A stretch of 64,000 nucleotides of DNA from Archegozetes longisetosus (taxonomy: Eukaryota > Arthropoda > Arachnida > Sarcoptiformes > Trhypochthoniidae): assembly GCA_018873245.2 (NCBI GenBank), contig JAEMBT020000005.1, forward strand, positions 12,508,001 to 12,572,000, in the 5' to 3' direction. Every line of letters begins with the position of its first letter. Within the stretch, counting starts at the first letter, position 1. The notes under the pieces are model-generated. The model made no database searches and was not told the origin of the DNA. It saw only the letters and a program-made list of their open reading frames with translations. This document shows, one piece after another, positions 22,369 through 35,900 of this stretch. The position numbers and the translations under genes were made by a program.

Positions 22369-23040
22369 CTAATGCTGCGCGTTTTTAGACTTTGGACTTT
22401 AAACTTGGACTTTAGACTATTTCTAAAGTCTAGAAAAAATTTTAGACCATGTCTAAAGTCTAAGTCTAAAGTCTAAGTCTAAAGTCTTAAACTAGTTTAG
22501 ACTTTTAGACCTCAACAAAAAAGATTTTAAAATAACAACTTTCTGAGAAATTTAATATATTGAATTGTCATATACAATCAAAAGATAGTATCTTTCATTT
22601 ATTTAACACGATGTTTTCAACTTTTTGTTGCAATAGTTCAATGAATGGGTCATAGACACCATTTTAAACTTGTTGTAGTCATCAATAAGTTATAACTTGA
22701 AAAGAACTTCAAAATAGATTCAGAGTATGAAGCTGTAGTTTTAGAAAGTGATCAGTGTTGAAAAACCTCAAACAAAGTCATGCAAATGGGATCATTTTGA
22801 TAAATTGAGTGAAAAAGAATAGAATGTAAGTTTTGTTCTAAAGATTTCAGTGAAAAAACAGAAATCGATTCCCTTCGATATCATCAAAAATCACAAATTA
22901 TTAAAATTTTTTGGGTCTAAAAGTCTAATCTAAGTCTAAAGCTTTAGATTAAGTCTAAGTCTAAAATCTAAAAGATCTTTTAGACGAGAGGCCTAAAGTC
23001 TAGAGCATTAGACACCAAATCTAGACTTTGCACAGCATTA
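22369..23040. mobile_element. hAT-type remnant with BED zinc finger and AGACTTTA arrays
   Basis: Flanked by TATGTCA (22362-22368 and 23041-23047). Inverted ends share TAATGCTGYGC. Inside each end are arrays of AGACTTTAGACTTA-type units in opposite orientation. The centre keeps a degraded BED finger: WDHFDKLSEKE, then CKFCSKDFSEKT, then LRYHQ, as at the N-terminus of hAT transposases, with a stop and frameshift. The left duplication reuses the TA of mariner copy 3, so this element landed at its edge. Confidence 0.7.
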
Positions 23041-23304
23041 TATGTCATAATATTTTAATTTAGGCTATTCTACATTCGCAATAAAAACCGATTTAACTAT
23101 CGATTTTTGAAATTTTTACTACCGACTATCAATCGACTTGACTGGTTTTCTGGTTTTTATCACCGAAAAGTCACTTCTTTATCAATGAGAAAGCTGAACA
23201 AATGTTATTTATGATAACAATTAATACATAACTAAGCATTATTTGGTTGCACTTATTACGCTTTAAATGTGTTCTCAATCATAAATAGTTTTTTAAATTT
23301 CAAA

Positions 23305-25577
23305 ATGTTGAGTATCTTACTAGTTATTTGCTTTTTAACAGCAGCTAATTATGTGGAGAGCGCATGTGAATATCACAATCCACTGTTCAATTACGCAACG
23401 CCTGACCCATGGTTTACATACCACGATGGATTCTACTATTATTCCAGATCAAAAGGTATTAACTGAATGTTTGACTCAGATTAATATAACCATACCTAAA
23501 ATCTACTGAAAATATGAAAATTTCAATACTACTATTGGTATAAGTCAAGTCTACCATCAATTAAACTAATATATAAACTGAATTAACAGGTGATGGCGTC
23601 GAGATCTTGAAGTCAGAATACTTGAGCAATTGGGCACATGCTGTGGCTAAGACTGTTTGGATCGCACCACCGAATACTGGATACAGTCATGAGTATGATT
23701 AAATACACAATCGTTTGGTTCTTGATAGTTAATAATTATTTACAAAGGGTTTGGGCACCAGAAATTCACCATATCGGAGGTAAATGGTATATCTACTTCG
23801 CTGCCGATAATGGTAATAATAATAATCATAGAATGAACGTCTTGGAATCAGATACTGGCGATGCTCTCGGGGGCTATAAATTGATGGGTACTCTCGATAC
23901 AGAGCACTGGGCTATGTATGTATTCTCAGTAAGATGTAAACTTTTCAACCACTTATTAACATACACTTTAAGTAAAGGTGTATTTATTCAGAAAACTAGA
24001 TAATTTATTTTACACGTTGCGTCTCATTTTTTTGCTTGTTTATCTCTGATAGCAACTTGTTGAGAGATTTATGAAATTTTATTTTCCAAGTGTGAACATT
24101 CTCAATATATTTCTAAATATGTATCCTGTTTTTGAAGAAGTACCTTAGAGAACAGGCCTTTAATATGCATTAAAAATTTTGATATTGAATTCAATATAGA
24201 AAGTATTTTTAATGCATAGTAGAAGGCCTATTTGCTAAGGCACTTCAAAAACAGGCCGCATGTATAATTGTTGTTTTTCATCTAAATGTGGATAGTTTCT
24301 ACTTTAAAAAAAAAGTAATGCAAAAAGACTTTTGAAAGATCAAGCAATGAATTTAGACTTTGCATTACTATTAACAGTAATCTGAGTTTAGAAAAATATT
24401 TGAATAGATACCGGTATACTGATTAGATTTGTCTCTAATTTGACGTATTTGAGAAAAAGATAATCTATAAATATTTACAGGTAACCTATAAACTCAAAGT
24501 TTAAGAAAGATTTATATTTGTGGAGAAGTACTAATTCAATAACCAATATTTAATAGTTTGTTGTATAATTAAAATTAGAGCATAAGCATGCAGGTGAGCT
24601 TCAACATAACTCCTCAGTAGCGATATGTGCAGTTTTGCCAAATTCATGAACAGGTGAACCTATCCATAAGTTTTTCGTGTCGACAAATATAAATGATGCG
24701 TTTCTTTAAATAAAATCTTGATTATGCAACAATACCGTAACTAAATATGGAATAAAGGAAATCCCACTGAACATTTTCGAAGCATAGAAATTGACAAAAC
24801 TCTCAACAGTCTGAGGACTAAATAAATATTTTATGCAGATACTACTAAATTGCCATAAGAAACCACATATTTTTACAACAGAAATCTTAATCTATCGAAG
24901 CTCTAAGAAAATGAAATTCTCAAAACTAAATCTTATAATAGTATGCACATTCTTATAAAAGTTTTGAACTATGTTACAGCGATGGAACAATAATGAACTA
25001 CAAAAACCACTTATATTTTATATGGTCGGGTTGGGTAAACGCAAATGACGGCTTCCCTCAACATATATTCATAGCTGAAATGTCATCTCCGACTAAAATA
25101 AGCTCTAAGCGAGTACTAATCGGTTCTCCGATCCACGAATGGGAGAAAGACGGTATCGCTGACAGAAAAGGACTTCTTGAAGGACCAGAAGTATTAGTTA
25201 GTCCTAAAGGCAAATATTTCATAACCTTCTCGGGGGCCGCGAGTTGGACAGAGTTCTATAAAATCGGTGTTCTCGAACTTAGAGGCGATAATCCTATGAA
25301 TCCGAGCCATTGGTTTCACAATCCGACGCCTCTGTTCGGTGAGAACAAAGCGAATTCTGTTTATAGCACAGGACATGCCTCTTATGTCAAATCAAAAGAT
25401 GGCAAACAAGACTATATTGTCTATCACGCTATGTCCGCGCCGAACGGCGGTTGGGAAGGAAGGACTACAAGAGTACAACAATTTCATTGGAATGATGCCA
25501 CTCAGTATCCAGTTTTTGGCGTTCCCGAACCTCTTAGCAAAGTATTTCCTTCGCCGAGTGGTGAATGTCCCAAGTGA
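23305..25577 (+). CDS. secreted glycoside hydrolase family 43 protein
   Basis: Four exons in phase: 23305-23455, 23590-23692, 23748-23915, 24980-25577; 339 residues. An ATG at 23305 gives a signal peptide (MLSILLVICFLTAANYVES). The chain then shows the GH43 five-bladed propeller signature: NPLFNYATPDPW with candidate base Asp34, VWAPEIHHIGGKWYIYFAA, WAIDGT with pKa-tuning Asp142, and LLEGPE with general acid Glu208. All three catalytic positions are present. The family cleaves arabinans, xylans and related plant or microbial glycans; substrate cannot be told here. GH43 is mainly bacterial and fungal, so a horizontally acquired, now intron-bearing gene is inferred. Intron 2 is only 55 bp; intron 3 (1,064 bp) holds a palindromic element. 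AATAAA-like signals follow near 25630. Confidence 0.9.
24125..24255. repeat. 131-bp palindromic element in GH43 intron 3
   Basis: Left arm CCTGTTTTTGAAG..GTACCTTAG..CAGGCCTT..TATGCATTAAAAAT is mirrored by the right arm ending AAAAACAGG, with TTGAATTCAA at the centre. Arms are roughly 60 bp with small indels. A foldback MITE. Confidence 0.75.
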
Positions 25578-25639
25578 AGCATTTGTTTAGGATTACAATG
25601 ATTTTAACTTGAGATAAAAATTGTTATAATAAAGTTATT

Positions 25640-26260
25640 ATTGATCATAAATATTTTTCAAATTTTTCCTTATTACACATGAAAGAAGCATTTACAAAAT
25701 TCTGCATCAAATAGAAACCCGTTATAGAGTTTTCATTAATTACAAATCTTATCGCTTTAAAATATTTTTAACATTAAGGAATTTTTCACAATAGTTATGT
25801 TTAAGGTAGAAATTTGCAATGAAAATTGAAGCGCAAAGTAATAAATAGCCAATAAAATATAAGAATAAGAACAAAAATCATTTCTTTATCTCATTATGAT
25901 ATTTATTACTTAATAGCTTTTCTTACAAACTAATAAACAAAATTGTGATACTCTAGTTGTTAACGTTGTTATCCCTTTCTAAGCAAGAATTGTTCGACTT
26001 CTCCAAAAAAATTAAAAGACGTTAAACTTTTTCAATTACTCCCTTACTAACTTTTATTGCGTTAAATCGCATTAAAGTTATTTGATCCTTTCGAATCTTC
26101 TGTTCGTGTTCTCATTTGTAAACAGGTAGATCTCTAAAATACCAAAAGGAAGAATAAGATAATAAATATGTATTCAAAAATATTTAACCAAACGATTTTT
26201 CTAGCAGTTCATAAACTAGAAACTTAAATGAATTCAGTAGAAACATTGAAATATTGCTAA
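25640..26260. other. intergenic, nothing recognised
   Basis: AT-rich spacer after the GH43 gene; no feature seen. Confidence 0.4.
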
Positions 26261-26272
26261 TTAATTAACTTA

Positions 26273-26655
26273 TTGATTGATGCTATTTTAGAATGCTTAT
26301 ATCGACAAAACATTAGCCCAAAACTTGTAGATCATATTTTTGAGCAAATAAAGCCTTATATTCAGATTGAACTTCGTCTGCATTTGTACGGATCGATAGG
26401 TTCATCTGCAGCCTGGGAATTAGTAAACAAGAAAGGTATTAAAATAGGCAATTATATTTGAATGAGTTTAAACATTTCAAAGAGGCGATTGAGAGAATAG
26501 CCTATGAATTATGTGAAGACGAAGCCTTTCAAAATGTGATTTATCCTGAACTAGATTTAGTTTACAATTGCTCCCAAACACAGTTAAGCATGATTTTTTG
26601 TATGAAATTTCATCAATTAATAATCACTCTGAGAGATGTAATTGAGAGCGTATAA
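26273..26655 (+). pseudogene. unrecognised two-exon gene fragment
   Basis: Two blocks with strong coding composition join across a 47-bp intron (26436-26482; donor GTATTA, acceptor AAAG), with kept phase: ILECLYRQNISPKLVDHIFE..., then EAIERIAYELCEDEAFQNVI..., ending DVIESV and TAA. Predicted all-helical, about 110 residues, no signal or membrane segment. No ATG is available in frame: a TAA lies just upstream and no AG acceptor falls between it and the coding block. So it is either a 5'-truncated gene copy or has an unusual start. I do not recognise the family. Confidence 0.4.
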
Positions 26656-27751
26656 GAATTTTTAACTATACATGAAAATGATTTTGGTGTAAAATTGTAG
26701 AATAATTAAACGTTAAAGTTAAGACACCTTTAATCAGAATAACTACAGCTTAAATGATGTTTCAGTGACTTCTAACACTATAAGTGTGAATATCGAACTA
26801 AAGCCTAAATACATGAAGAACGATCAGATTAAAGTTTATCACCCTTAATATACTGAACAGAAAAAGTCTTATTACTAGCAGGACAATTTTGATGCAAAAG
26901 CATTGTAGCCATAGATATCGCTGATTATGATAATCTCTAGTGAATTAAATTTAAGTTTTCAGGTTTCATTTCATATTCTCTAAAACTTTTTGGTTTGATT
27001 ACTCTTTTAAGTAAATGAAAGCAGCGAAGGCTTCGTTTCTACCGAATGATAAAAAAGCTCTTGTTGAAAACTTTTCGATAGTTTATGGCTTTTAATACTC
27101 AACAAATTTATAGCCTATTTGCATATAATAATAACTTGATAAAATTCAAAAAATCGGTTTAAGTTTTGAAATTACTGAAAAATTGAACTTATGCCGAAAT
27201 CAACTTTTTTGATGAACTGACAGCATCGAAATTACACTCAATGAAATACATTAAATATAATATAGAAAAGATTAGACTATTTTATGAGAACTGTTTTTGG
27301 CAGAATAGGAGTTGTATTGAATGACAGAAAGTAAGAGTATTTGAATTAGACTATAAGTGATGTCTCTCATATCCCCAGTAATTGAATAGAAAGTAACTAT
27401 TTTTAAAACACGAACATAAACGCATACTATCGTGAAATGAGAACTGTTTAAGAAGAGGAGTAAATCCAAAATTAACTCGAACTATAAGGAAGCTGTAATC
27501 CTATTTTGTATATGGAAAGAATGATGCATTAGTAGAGACGCGCAATTATGTCTAGTATGCTTTAAATTAAAGTGAAAACATATCAGTATTCAATATATTT
27601 AATAAACATTTTATTCAATCATTTCTCATAGACTTTATGTAACTCTTATTCATAAGGAATGATAAGAAGCAATAGCTATCAAAATTTCAATTATTGATTG
27701 ATTTACTATTTATTTTTGTGCGAAAAATAGTTTATATAATCAATTGGAATA
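26656..27751. other. intergenic upstream of the ryanodine receptor
   Basis: No gene supported. This stretch should hold the receptor promoter and 5' UTR (possibly with a further non-coding exon), but no core element stands out. Confidence 0.4.
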
Positions 27752-30700
27752 ATGGGTGACTCTGAAGGAGGTTCAGAACAAGACGACGTTTCATTCTTAC
27801 GAACGGTATTTACTTATTATAACTTAATTTTCCAAACGAAAGCTTTCCGCAAGTTTTAGACTATTAAATAAATCAAACGCTTTCAGTTTAGGGCAATAGA
27901 AATTATTTTTCGTTAGATTAATCCAATATATTTGAAGCGTTAGTGCGTTTTACTGCTTTAATTCCGAAAGATATAAATAAACATTTCATCACAAATGCTT
28001 TTTGATGTTTCAATGCGAGGGAATAGAGATTAAAATGCGCTATAAACTAATCAATATTATTATTTTATATTCAATATAAGAATATGGAAGCAATTTTGAT
28101 TGTGAAGATTGACTTCAAAAACTTTTATGATGAGACCTGAGCTAATAGAACTATAGTTAGCAAGTATCAAATTTAAACATTCAATTTTCCAGCACTGCTT
28201 CAAATTTCTAAAAATATATCAAATTATCATTAATGGAAATTAGGTAAAACTTTTGCCAGAATCAAGTTGATTGACAGTTAGTATTCTTTATTCTAGCTTT
28301 GTAATAATGCATATTTTCTAAAACACAGTAAATAATTTAGATTTAAAGCGAATATTGATGTAAAAATAGAAATTAATAAGTTTAAAGTTTGTTGAATGAG
28401 CCAACCATTAATAAGTTTAGAAAATTTAAGCTTTATTAAAGCTATTCTTCTGTAATATCAATTAATTCTAGAGCCATCAAGAAAGATGTTAGAAAAATAT
28501 GTTCAATAGTAATAGCTTTATTTATTTATTTGTTTTGATCAAATGGCTTATAATTGCCTTATAAATGATTGAAGATTAAATACTTTTAACTGCAAATCAT
28601 AATAAGTAAAAGTCAAAAGACATTCATATCCTAAATCCCATTATAAAACACTACAAATTTTTAAATCAAAGGATGATATGGTATGTCTTCAACACGGGGC
28701 TACTGGAAACCGCGTCTGTCTGGCAGCCGAAGGATTCGGTAATCGTCACTGTTTTCTTGAAAACATCGCCGACAAAAACCTGCCGCCAGAGATGTCATCA
28801 TGCGTTTTCGTCATCGAACAGGCCTTATCTGTTCGCGCTCTACAAGAAATGGTAACCGCGGAAGCTTCAGGTGATGGCGAAGAAGAGAAAAAGTCTTCTG
28901 GTGGTGGCGGACATAGGACTTTACTTTACGGACATGCCGTACTTTTACGTCACGGGCACTCTAACATGTATTTGGCGTGTCTTTCGACTAGTTCTTCAAA
29001 TGATAAGTTGGCTTTTGACGTTGGCCTGCAAGAGAATTCTCAAGGTGAGGCCTGTTGGTGGACAATACATCCAGCTTCCAAACAGAGATCTGAAGGTGAA
29101 AAAGTCAGAGTTGGTGATGATCTTATCTTAGTTTCTGTGGCCACTGAAAGATATCTTGTAAGTTGTTTGCTATGATGTAAGCTAAAGTTATTTTTCATCC
29201 ATTAAATTAGTTGAATGATTGCAAGAAGAAAGTCTTAAGTAAATGCTCTTAGAGTAATCATTTATACCGTTCTTCCTAGCAATTATCTATTTGTTGTTTC
29301 AGTAACACTTTGAATACGTTATCAGATTATTCTGTGTTTATTGTTATTAATTTTAAGTGAAAAATTTGGTTTTCAACTTCGCTATAATGAGGTTTGACTC
29401 TACGAAACAATTTAAAGTACTCTCCCACCTATTAAACAAATTGTCAGTTAATTAACTTCAGATAAGCTTCAGATAATTTACTGAATAGCCATTAGAACTT
29501 ATTTAGATCTAATCATTTCAGCATTAGTTTCAAAAGTCTTGTGCAGAAAATTTTTTCTGTCCAAATATTTATTGATTTAGTTTTAAAGCAAAGTTTTCAA
29601 AATATTTTCATTATAAATATTTATCTATTCACTGAATCAATTTGTCTTATTTATCAAAACTAAATTTATTCTTCTTACAAGTTCTTTGAAAAATATTTAT
29701 TTTTAATAAGCAGTGGTTTTTTAGAGCAGTTACTTAAAAGCCTTTGACAAAAATATACCAATTATTACAGTTAGACTTGATTTCGATACTTTTAATATCT
29801 TTCCATTAACTGACTACTATTTGAAAGCAACGAGACTTTTGGCAACTACTATTTGGAAGGTTTTCAAAAATTTCTTATATTATAGACTTTCTCTATCCAA
29901 GGTTAATATTATTTCCTTAGTATTAAAAAGCTGTCATCTCGCGAAACCTAATGCTTCACTTCTATACAAATTGATTAAGAGATCAAAATTATTCAAAACT
30001 TTTCATTCCAATGGTTCTTATCTTAAATGCCACACAATTTTATAATAGAGATAATTCTTATGAGAGATATAATTAGTTGAATGAAAAGTTTTATTTTTTT
30101 GTAATTGCTATAGTTATAAACAAACTCAAAATGTCTTATATCATTCTGAGTTAGATAACAATACGGAGAGTACGTAAAATAAATGACAGATAGTATCAAA
30201 TCCAGAAATTCTACACTTTTTTTAAATATATACTTTTCTGCACAACAGAAATTCTTGATTGGGAGCTGTACTCAACTTAATCATTATATTTACATATTTA
30301 ATATAATTCACAGGGATACGAGTCGAGTGTTTACAACTGTATTCTAACCTTTGGGTTTGATAGTATTTTTTTATAAATTGTCTGTTAGGTTAGATTAGAT
30401 TTGATGAGATCATTTTCTTAAGTAAATATTAGTATAAGTTCCTATATTTCGGCTCAAATCAATTTTCTGACTCGACGGTTAAAATCGGGAAAAGTATTTT
30501 AATCGAAATTCAACTTTTCTAAAATTTAAAAATGATAAAATTTGGTCAAATAGTAACTTAAAGTCTAGAAATCAATGAGTTCTGTCGAATGAGATTAAAA
30601 AATATTTTTCATCAATTTTATACTTGAAAATTGATCTAAAATTTTCGCAACTATTAACAAAATGCTAAAGATATTGTTGAAACTATTTTGTTTTAAAACA

Positions 30701-32984
30701 AAATATTTTTAGATTTTTCTGAAGAGAATTAGTTAATTATTCTGATTGTATGTCATGTCAGCCATTTTATTAACAAATTTGAAACATTCTAACCAGTTCA
30801 ATTAACACTAGATTCGGCTTTTTTATTGAACGAAATCAGTTAAAATCGATAATTATGAACCTGAAGTATGCGTTCAATAGACATTGTCAACAACTGCGTC
30901 GTTTAAAGCGGAGTTATCCAAAATTTTCTAGTGGGTTACTTCGGATAGCTTTCAAATTTTGCGTAGTATTCAAAGTTTACGCACATTAAATAAGTGAGAC
31001 TAAAATATTGCAGCATATAATGTTTATCAGTGCAAATACTTTTAAAAATATGAGTTTAATCGTTGTAATATGAAGGCTGTGTCTAAATTTAGAGAAAAAC
31101 GAAACAATACATTTAAAATACTGAAAGCATTTCTGAAAAGTGCTAATTTACCGTTTCCCTAATGTTCTTCATTGTATTTATCAGAAGTTTATGGAATCAG
31201 TATGTAATTGAACATGTTTATCAATTTAATTTATTTAACAAATGTTCTCGTGGAGCACCAGTGCTCAGTCTAACTCATTTTGGGAAGGGTTGGCTTAAAA
31301 GTTCACATTCGAAACACTACATCTTTTGGTTAAAGTATATAAGTTCTCACAGTCATTAAACAACCTAATGTAAAAACAAACTAAAGATTAAATCATAATT
31401 AAATTAGCAATAATAAAATTGTTCACATTTATATTAATAGTAAGGCTTAGTCAATTTTCAATTGACTATAAATTATACGATAACTTATCAATTATAATGT
31501 CTTAATATCAAAATCAGTCTTCTTACTTGTTACAAACTATAAGCCAAAAACTTTATTCCACATTTAGCCTAATACTTATAAATTGCTTTTCTTTACACTT
31601 AACAACAGCATACAGCCATCGAAGCTGACAAATCAATAGTGAACGCGTCTTTCCACCAAACTCATTGGTCGATCGCTCCATTTGGAACTGGTGCCTCACG
31701 AGTCAAGAACGTGGGCTTTGTTTTCGGTGGAGAAGTACTCAGATTTTTTCACGGAGGAGATGAGTGTCTAACAGTTCCTCCCAATTGGTCTGATTCTCCA
31801 GAACAGAATACAGTTGTCTATGAAGGTGGTGCTGTTTTTAATCAGGCCAGAAGTTTGTGGAGATTAGACTTAGTCAGAACCAAATGGTAATAATTAAAAC
31901 TCTTTTGATAATTGATTTTGTTCAATAATTTGAGTGCAGTATTAATTATATTTTATATTCTTTATATTAATTATTAATATAATTATTCTTTAACTATCTG
32001 TTTGTTTTCCGAATTTTTCTATTGTTTGGCTACAAATAATTGAAATCAATATTAAATTTGCATTTTCTAGTCTATTAAGTTATTGTTTGAATTTTGTTTA
32101 TCGATAGTTTTAGTGTGTTTTTTTCATTATGTCTCAAATCTTCAAGATTTTCAATGTTGACTTTTAGTGTTACCCATGTTTAACTATATATTTGTTATCT
32201 TTAGTATTCAAATATTCTATTACCAATCGCGAAATCAGTACTATTTTTCTATAATTTCAAGTTTTTGATTAGGTTTTAGTTAGGGGTTCTTAATTAAAAC
32301 CCCTTCATAATTAGTTTATATTTAACTTCAAATTATCTAAACTTTAATTCAAAGGTCCGGTGGTTTCGTCAATTGGGGATACCCTCTAAGAATACATCAC
32401 ATCACGACTGGCCGATATCTAGGCATTAATGAAAATAGAGAGATATGTCTGGTATCGCAAGAATCGGCAACTGTTGAAAAAACAGCTTTCTGTTTGAGAC
32501 CCAATAAAGATGACAAGAAAATTGTTTTGGATGAGAAGGAAGAAGAAGTCATCGGTTCGCCGCTTATCAAATATGGTGACACGACTGTCTTTTTGCAACA
32601 TCTCGAGACTGGTTTGTGGCTAAGTTATAGGACTTATGAAACAAAGAAGAGGGGCGTCGGTAAAGTTGAAGAAAAGCAGGTATTTACTTTGTTCTTAGGT
32701 TAACATTCAATTTTTCAGTTTATATCCCATTTTCGGGTTTCAATTTCAATTTTAGGCTATTATGTCAGAAGAAGGCAAAATGGATGACGGCTTAGAGTTT
32801 TCGCGATCTCAAGAAGAAGAGGCAAAGACTGCACGAGTCATACGAAAGTGTGGCACTCAGTTCAATAGGTTTATCACAAAATTAGACTCCTTACACTCTT
32901 CGAGAAGTACTTCAAGAGCTGCGCATCACGGTTCTAGAAGTGGTTCGGCTAGTCCTGCCATTAGTCCAAGTCCTACTCCAACCG
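27752..32984 (+). CDS. RyR: RyR exons 1-5: IP3R-type N-terminal and MIR beta-trefoils
   Basis: Residues 1-458. Exon 2 encodes the first trefoil ([38 protein letters not shown]), exons 3-5 the MIR trefoil ([51 protein letters not shown]). These form the cytosolic gating ring where malignant-hyperthermia-type mutations cluster in vertebrate homologues. Exon 5 ends in a Ser-rich loop ([14 protein letters not shown]) longer than I recall for insects, and likely disordered. Confidence 0.93.
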
Positions 32985-35900
32985 GTAATTCATTAATAAC
33001 AAACATAATCATAAAATCGTTAAGATAAGTTACTTAACTTTACTGATTATGCGAAAAATTAGATTTTATACTGGATTAACAGCATATGTCAACGTCGAAG
33101 TAAAAGTTCCTTATGCTGTTCTCCTAGTAAATGATTCGATTGACTGGAAATATTTTTACGCTGTTTTACAAAAACTTTGACGTTTTTAAAAGTTTAGTAT
33201 TTTTATGTTGACTTAAAACATCTTATTCTAACTTTAGTAGCAGCTGCTCCGCTATTCACTGATAGTGATCAGGAAGGGATGGTTATGTGTTTGGAAGACT
33301 TGATCAACTATTTTGCTCAGCCAGAAGAGAGCTGCGATCACGAAGAGAAACAAAACAAACTGAAAGCTTTGCGCAATAGACAAGACTTGTTCCAAGAAGA
33401 GGGAATTTTGAACCTAATACTAGAAGCTATCGACAAAATTAATGTAATTTCAACGCAAGGATTGTTAGTGGCGCTAATTGGCGAAGAAAGCAGTTCTAAT
33501 TGGGATTTAATTACTAGTTACTTATATCAATTACTCGCTGCTGTTATTAAAGGTATTACTGGGTTTCGATTACTTTCTAATAGTTCCCTATAGCCATAGT
33601 TTAAACTCAGGCGCAATTTTGATTAGTATGTTCTTAAATCATTGTTTCTCAGATATAAGTAGTTTTACTAGTTTACTTCGTTAAAAAGCTTTAGAGTTTA
33701 CATCAACTTCGGTAAACATGTTCTCAAACCGTTATTTTTCTCAATTAATTTACGTTAACTAATTAACAGCTCTTTATAGCTATCCTTAAATTTTGCATAA
33801 ATTTCGATTAATAAGTTCTAAATTTATATTTTTCTCCAATAAAATTTAAGGCAATCACACGAATTGTGCACATTTTGCACAGTCTCATCGACTCGACTGG
33901 CTTTTTTCGTCCTTATCTTCGCAACAGGCCAGTGAAGGCACTGGAATGTTAGACGTCTTGCACTGCGTTCTCATCGATTCACCTGAAGCTCTAAATATGA
34001 TGAAAGAAACTCATATTAAAGTTATTATTTCTCTATTAGAGAAACACGGACGCGATCCTAAAGTGCTTGATGTCCTCTGCTCTCTATGTGTCGGTAATGG
34101 AGTGGCGGTAAGAATAGTATTGAATAGCTTGCTGTGGAAAACCAAATATTTGTATGTAATTAAAGCTGACACCTGTTAGGTTCTTCACGCCTATGATTTG
34201 ACGAAGTCTTGTGGGAAAGCAGATTAAGTAACTGCTACGCAAAACTAACACCCTCTTGCAACCCAATCAATTTGGTGAAAGTTTGTTAATAACTATTGAC
34301 TGACTTTTTTGTCTCCTAGGTCCGTTCGTCTCAAAACAATATATGCGATAATCTTCTGCCGAGTCGTAATCTTCTATTACAGACTAGACTAGTAGATCAC
34401 GTCTCATCTATGAGGCCCAATATCTATATCGGAAAAGTTGATCATTCAGCGATGTATAGGCGATGGTATTTCGAAGTAACTATTGATCATATCGAAGTTG
34501 TTACTCATTTAGAGCCACACTTTCGAGTTGGCTGGGCTAACACTAAAGGTTTGCCAAAATAGTTACCAAACATGAAAATATTTGAAGCTTAGAAAATTCT
34601 AAAAGTTCATGAGAAATAGTTATTGACTCAAAACTTAGAATAAGCTTTTGCCAATTATCCGACTTTTATCTTGAGCTTTAAAACTCATTTTTCTTATTCG
34701 TTTGAATATTTCAAAAATATTTTGTAGATCTTTCCTTTATTTTGATGTTTCAAAAGTTTTTACTCGTCCAATGTTTTACTGAAAGGTTACGTTCCGTATC
34801 CGAGTGGAGGCTCAAAATGGGGTGGAAATGGAGTTGGAGATGATGTCTATTCATTTGGTTTTGACGGCACAGACATTTGGACTGGCGGAAGACCTAATTT
34901 TGTTCGATGTGTACCTGAAGATGAACTATATCTAAAGAAAAATGATGTGATTGGATGTATACTTGACTTGAATATACCATTGATTACATTTACTGTTAAT
35001 GGGGTTCCAATTCGAGGATGTTTTAAAAATTTCAATACTGACGGAATGTTTTATCCCGTGATTAGCTTTAGTGCTAAATATTCATGTCGTTTCCTATTTG
35101 GTGGAGATCACGGAAGGTTAAAGTTTGGTCCCCCTCAAGGGCACTCACCTCTTGTCCAAACTCTGTTACCGATGCAGGTCCTCAATGTTGAGCCTTGTTT
35201 TCAATTTGGAGAATTACCCAAAGGTATAAAAAAATTTGTTATCTAGTTTCTACTTGGCTTTTAATTTGAGAAATTTCCCAACATTTTTATAGCTTTCTAT
35301 TAGCAAAAGTTTTTAAAAGATTTTAGTAAGCTTTCAAATGTTTGATTGACTCTTTAAAGGCATCATCGTTGGCCCCAATATCGAACTGATAGACGCGGCA
35401 GCATTTGTTCCACACCCGGTCGACACTAAAGAAATTAATTTGCCGCAGTATATAGAAAGCGTTAGGGATAAGTTGGCAGAGAACATACACGAAGTTTGGG
35501 CTATGAATAAGATAGACTCAGGTTGGGTTTACGGTGAGATCAGGGATGATATGAATAGAAGACATCCATGTCTTACTTCGTTCGAACGGTTACCACCTAC
35601 GGAGAAGAAATACGATACAACCCTAGCTCTACAGACTTTGAAAACTATTATTGCTTTAGGTATTGACTGAAAAATTGATGGTTTGCAACAAGAGCTTTAA
35701 TCTTTTCTTACCAGAAATTGTTAAAGTTTGTTCAAAATCGAGATTAAGATTACTTCTTTGAATTTTTAAGGCTACCGCATAACTGTTGACAAACTTCCGG
35801 CTCGTATTAAATCTGTTCGTCTACCAAACGATCCATATTTACAATCGAATGGTTATAAACCTGCGCCTTTAGATCTGTCACAGATTCAGTTGAGCCAAAA

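Noticed and set aside
28673..29131. Open frames overlapping receptor exon 2 in other frames
   Set aside because: Shadows of the exon, which matches the receptor N-terminus residue for residue in the main frame.
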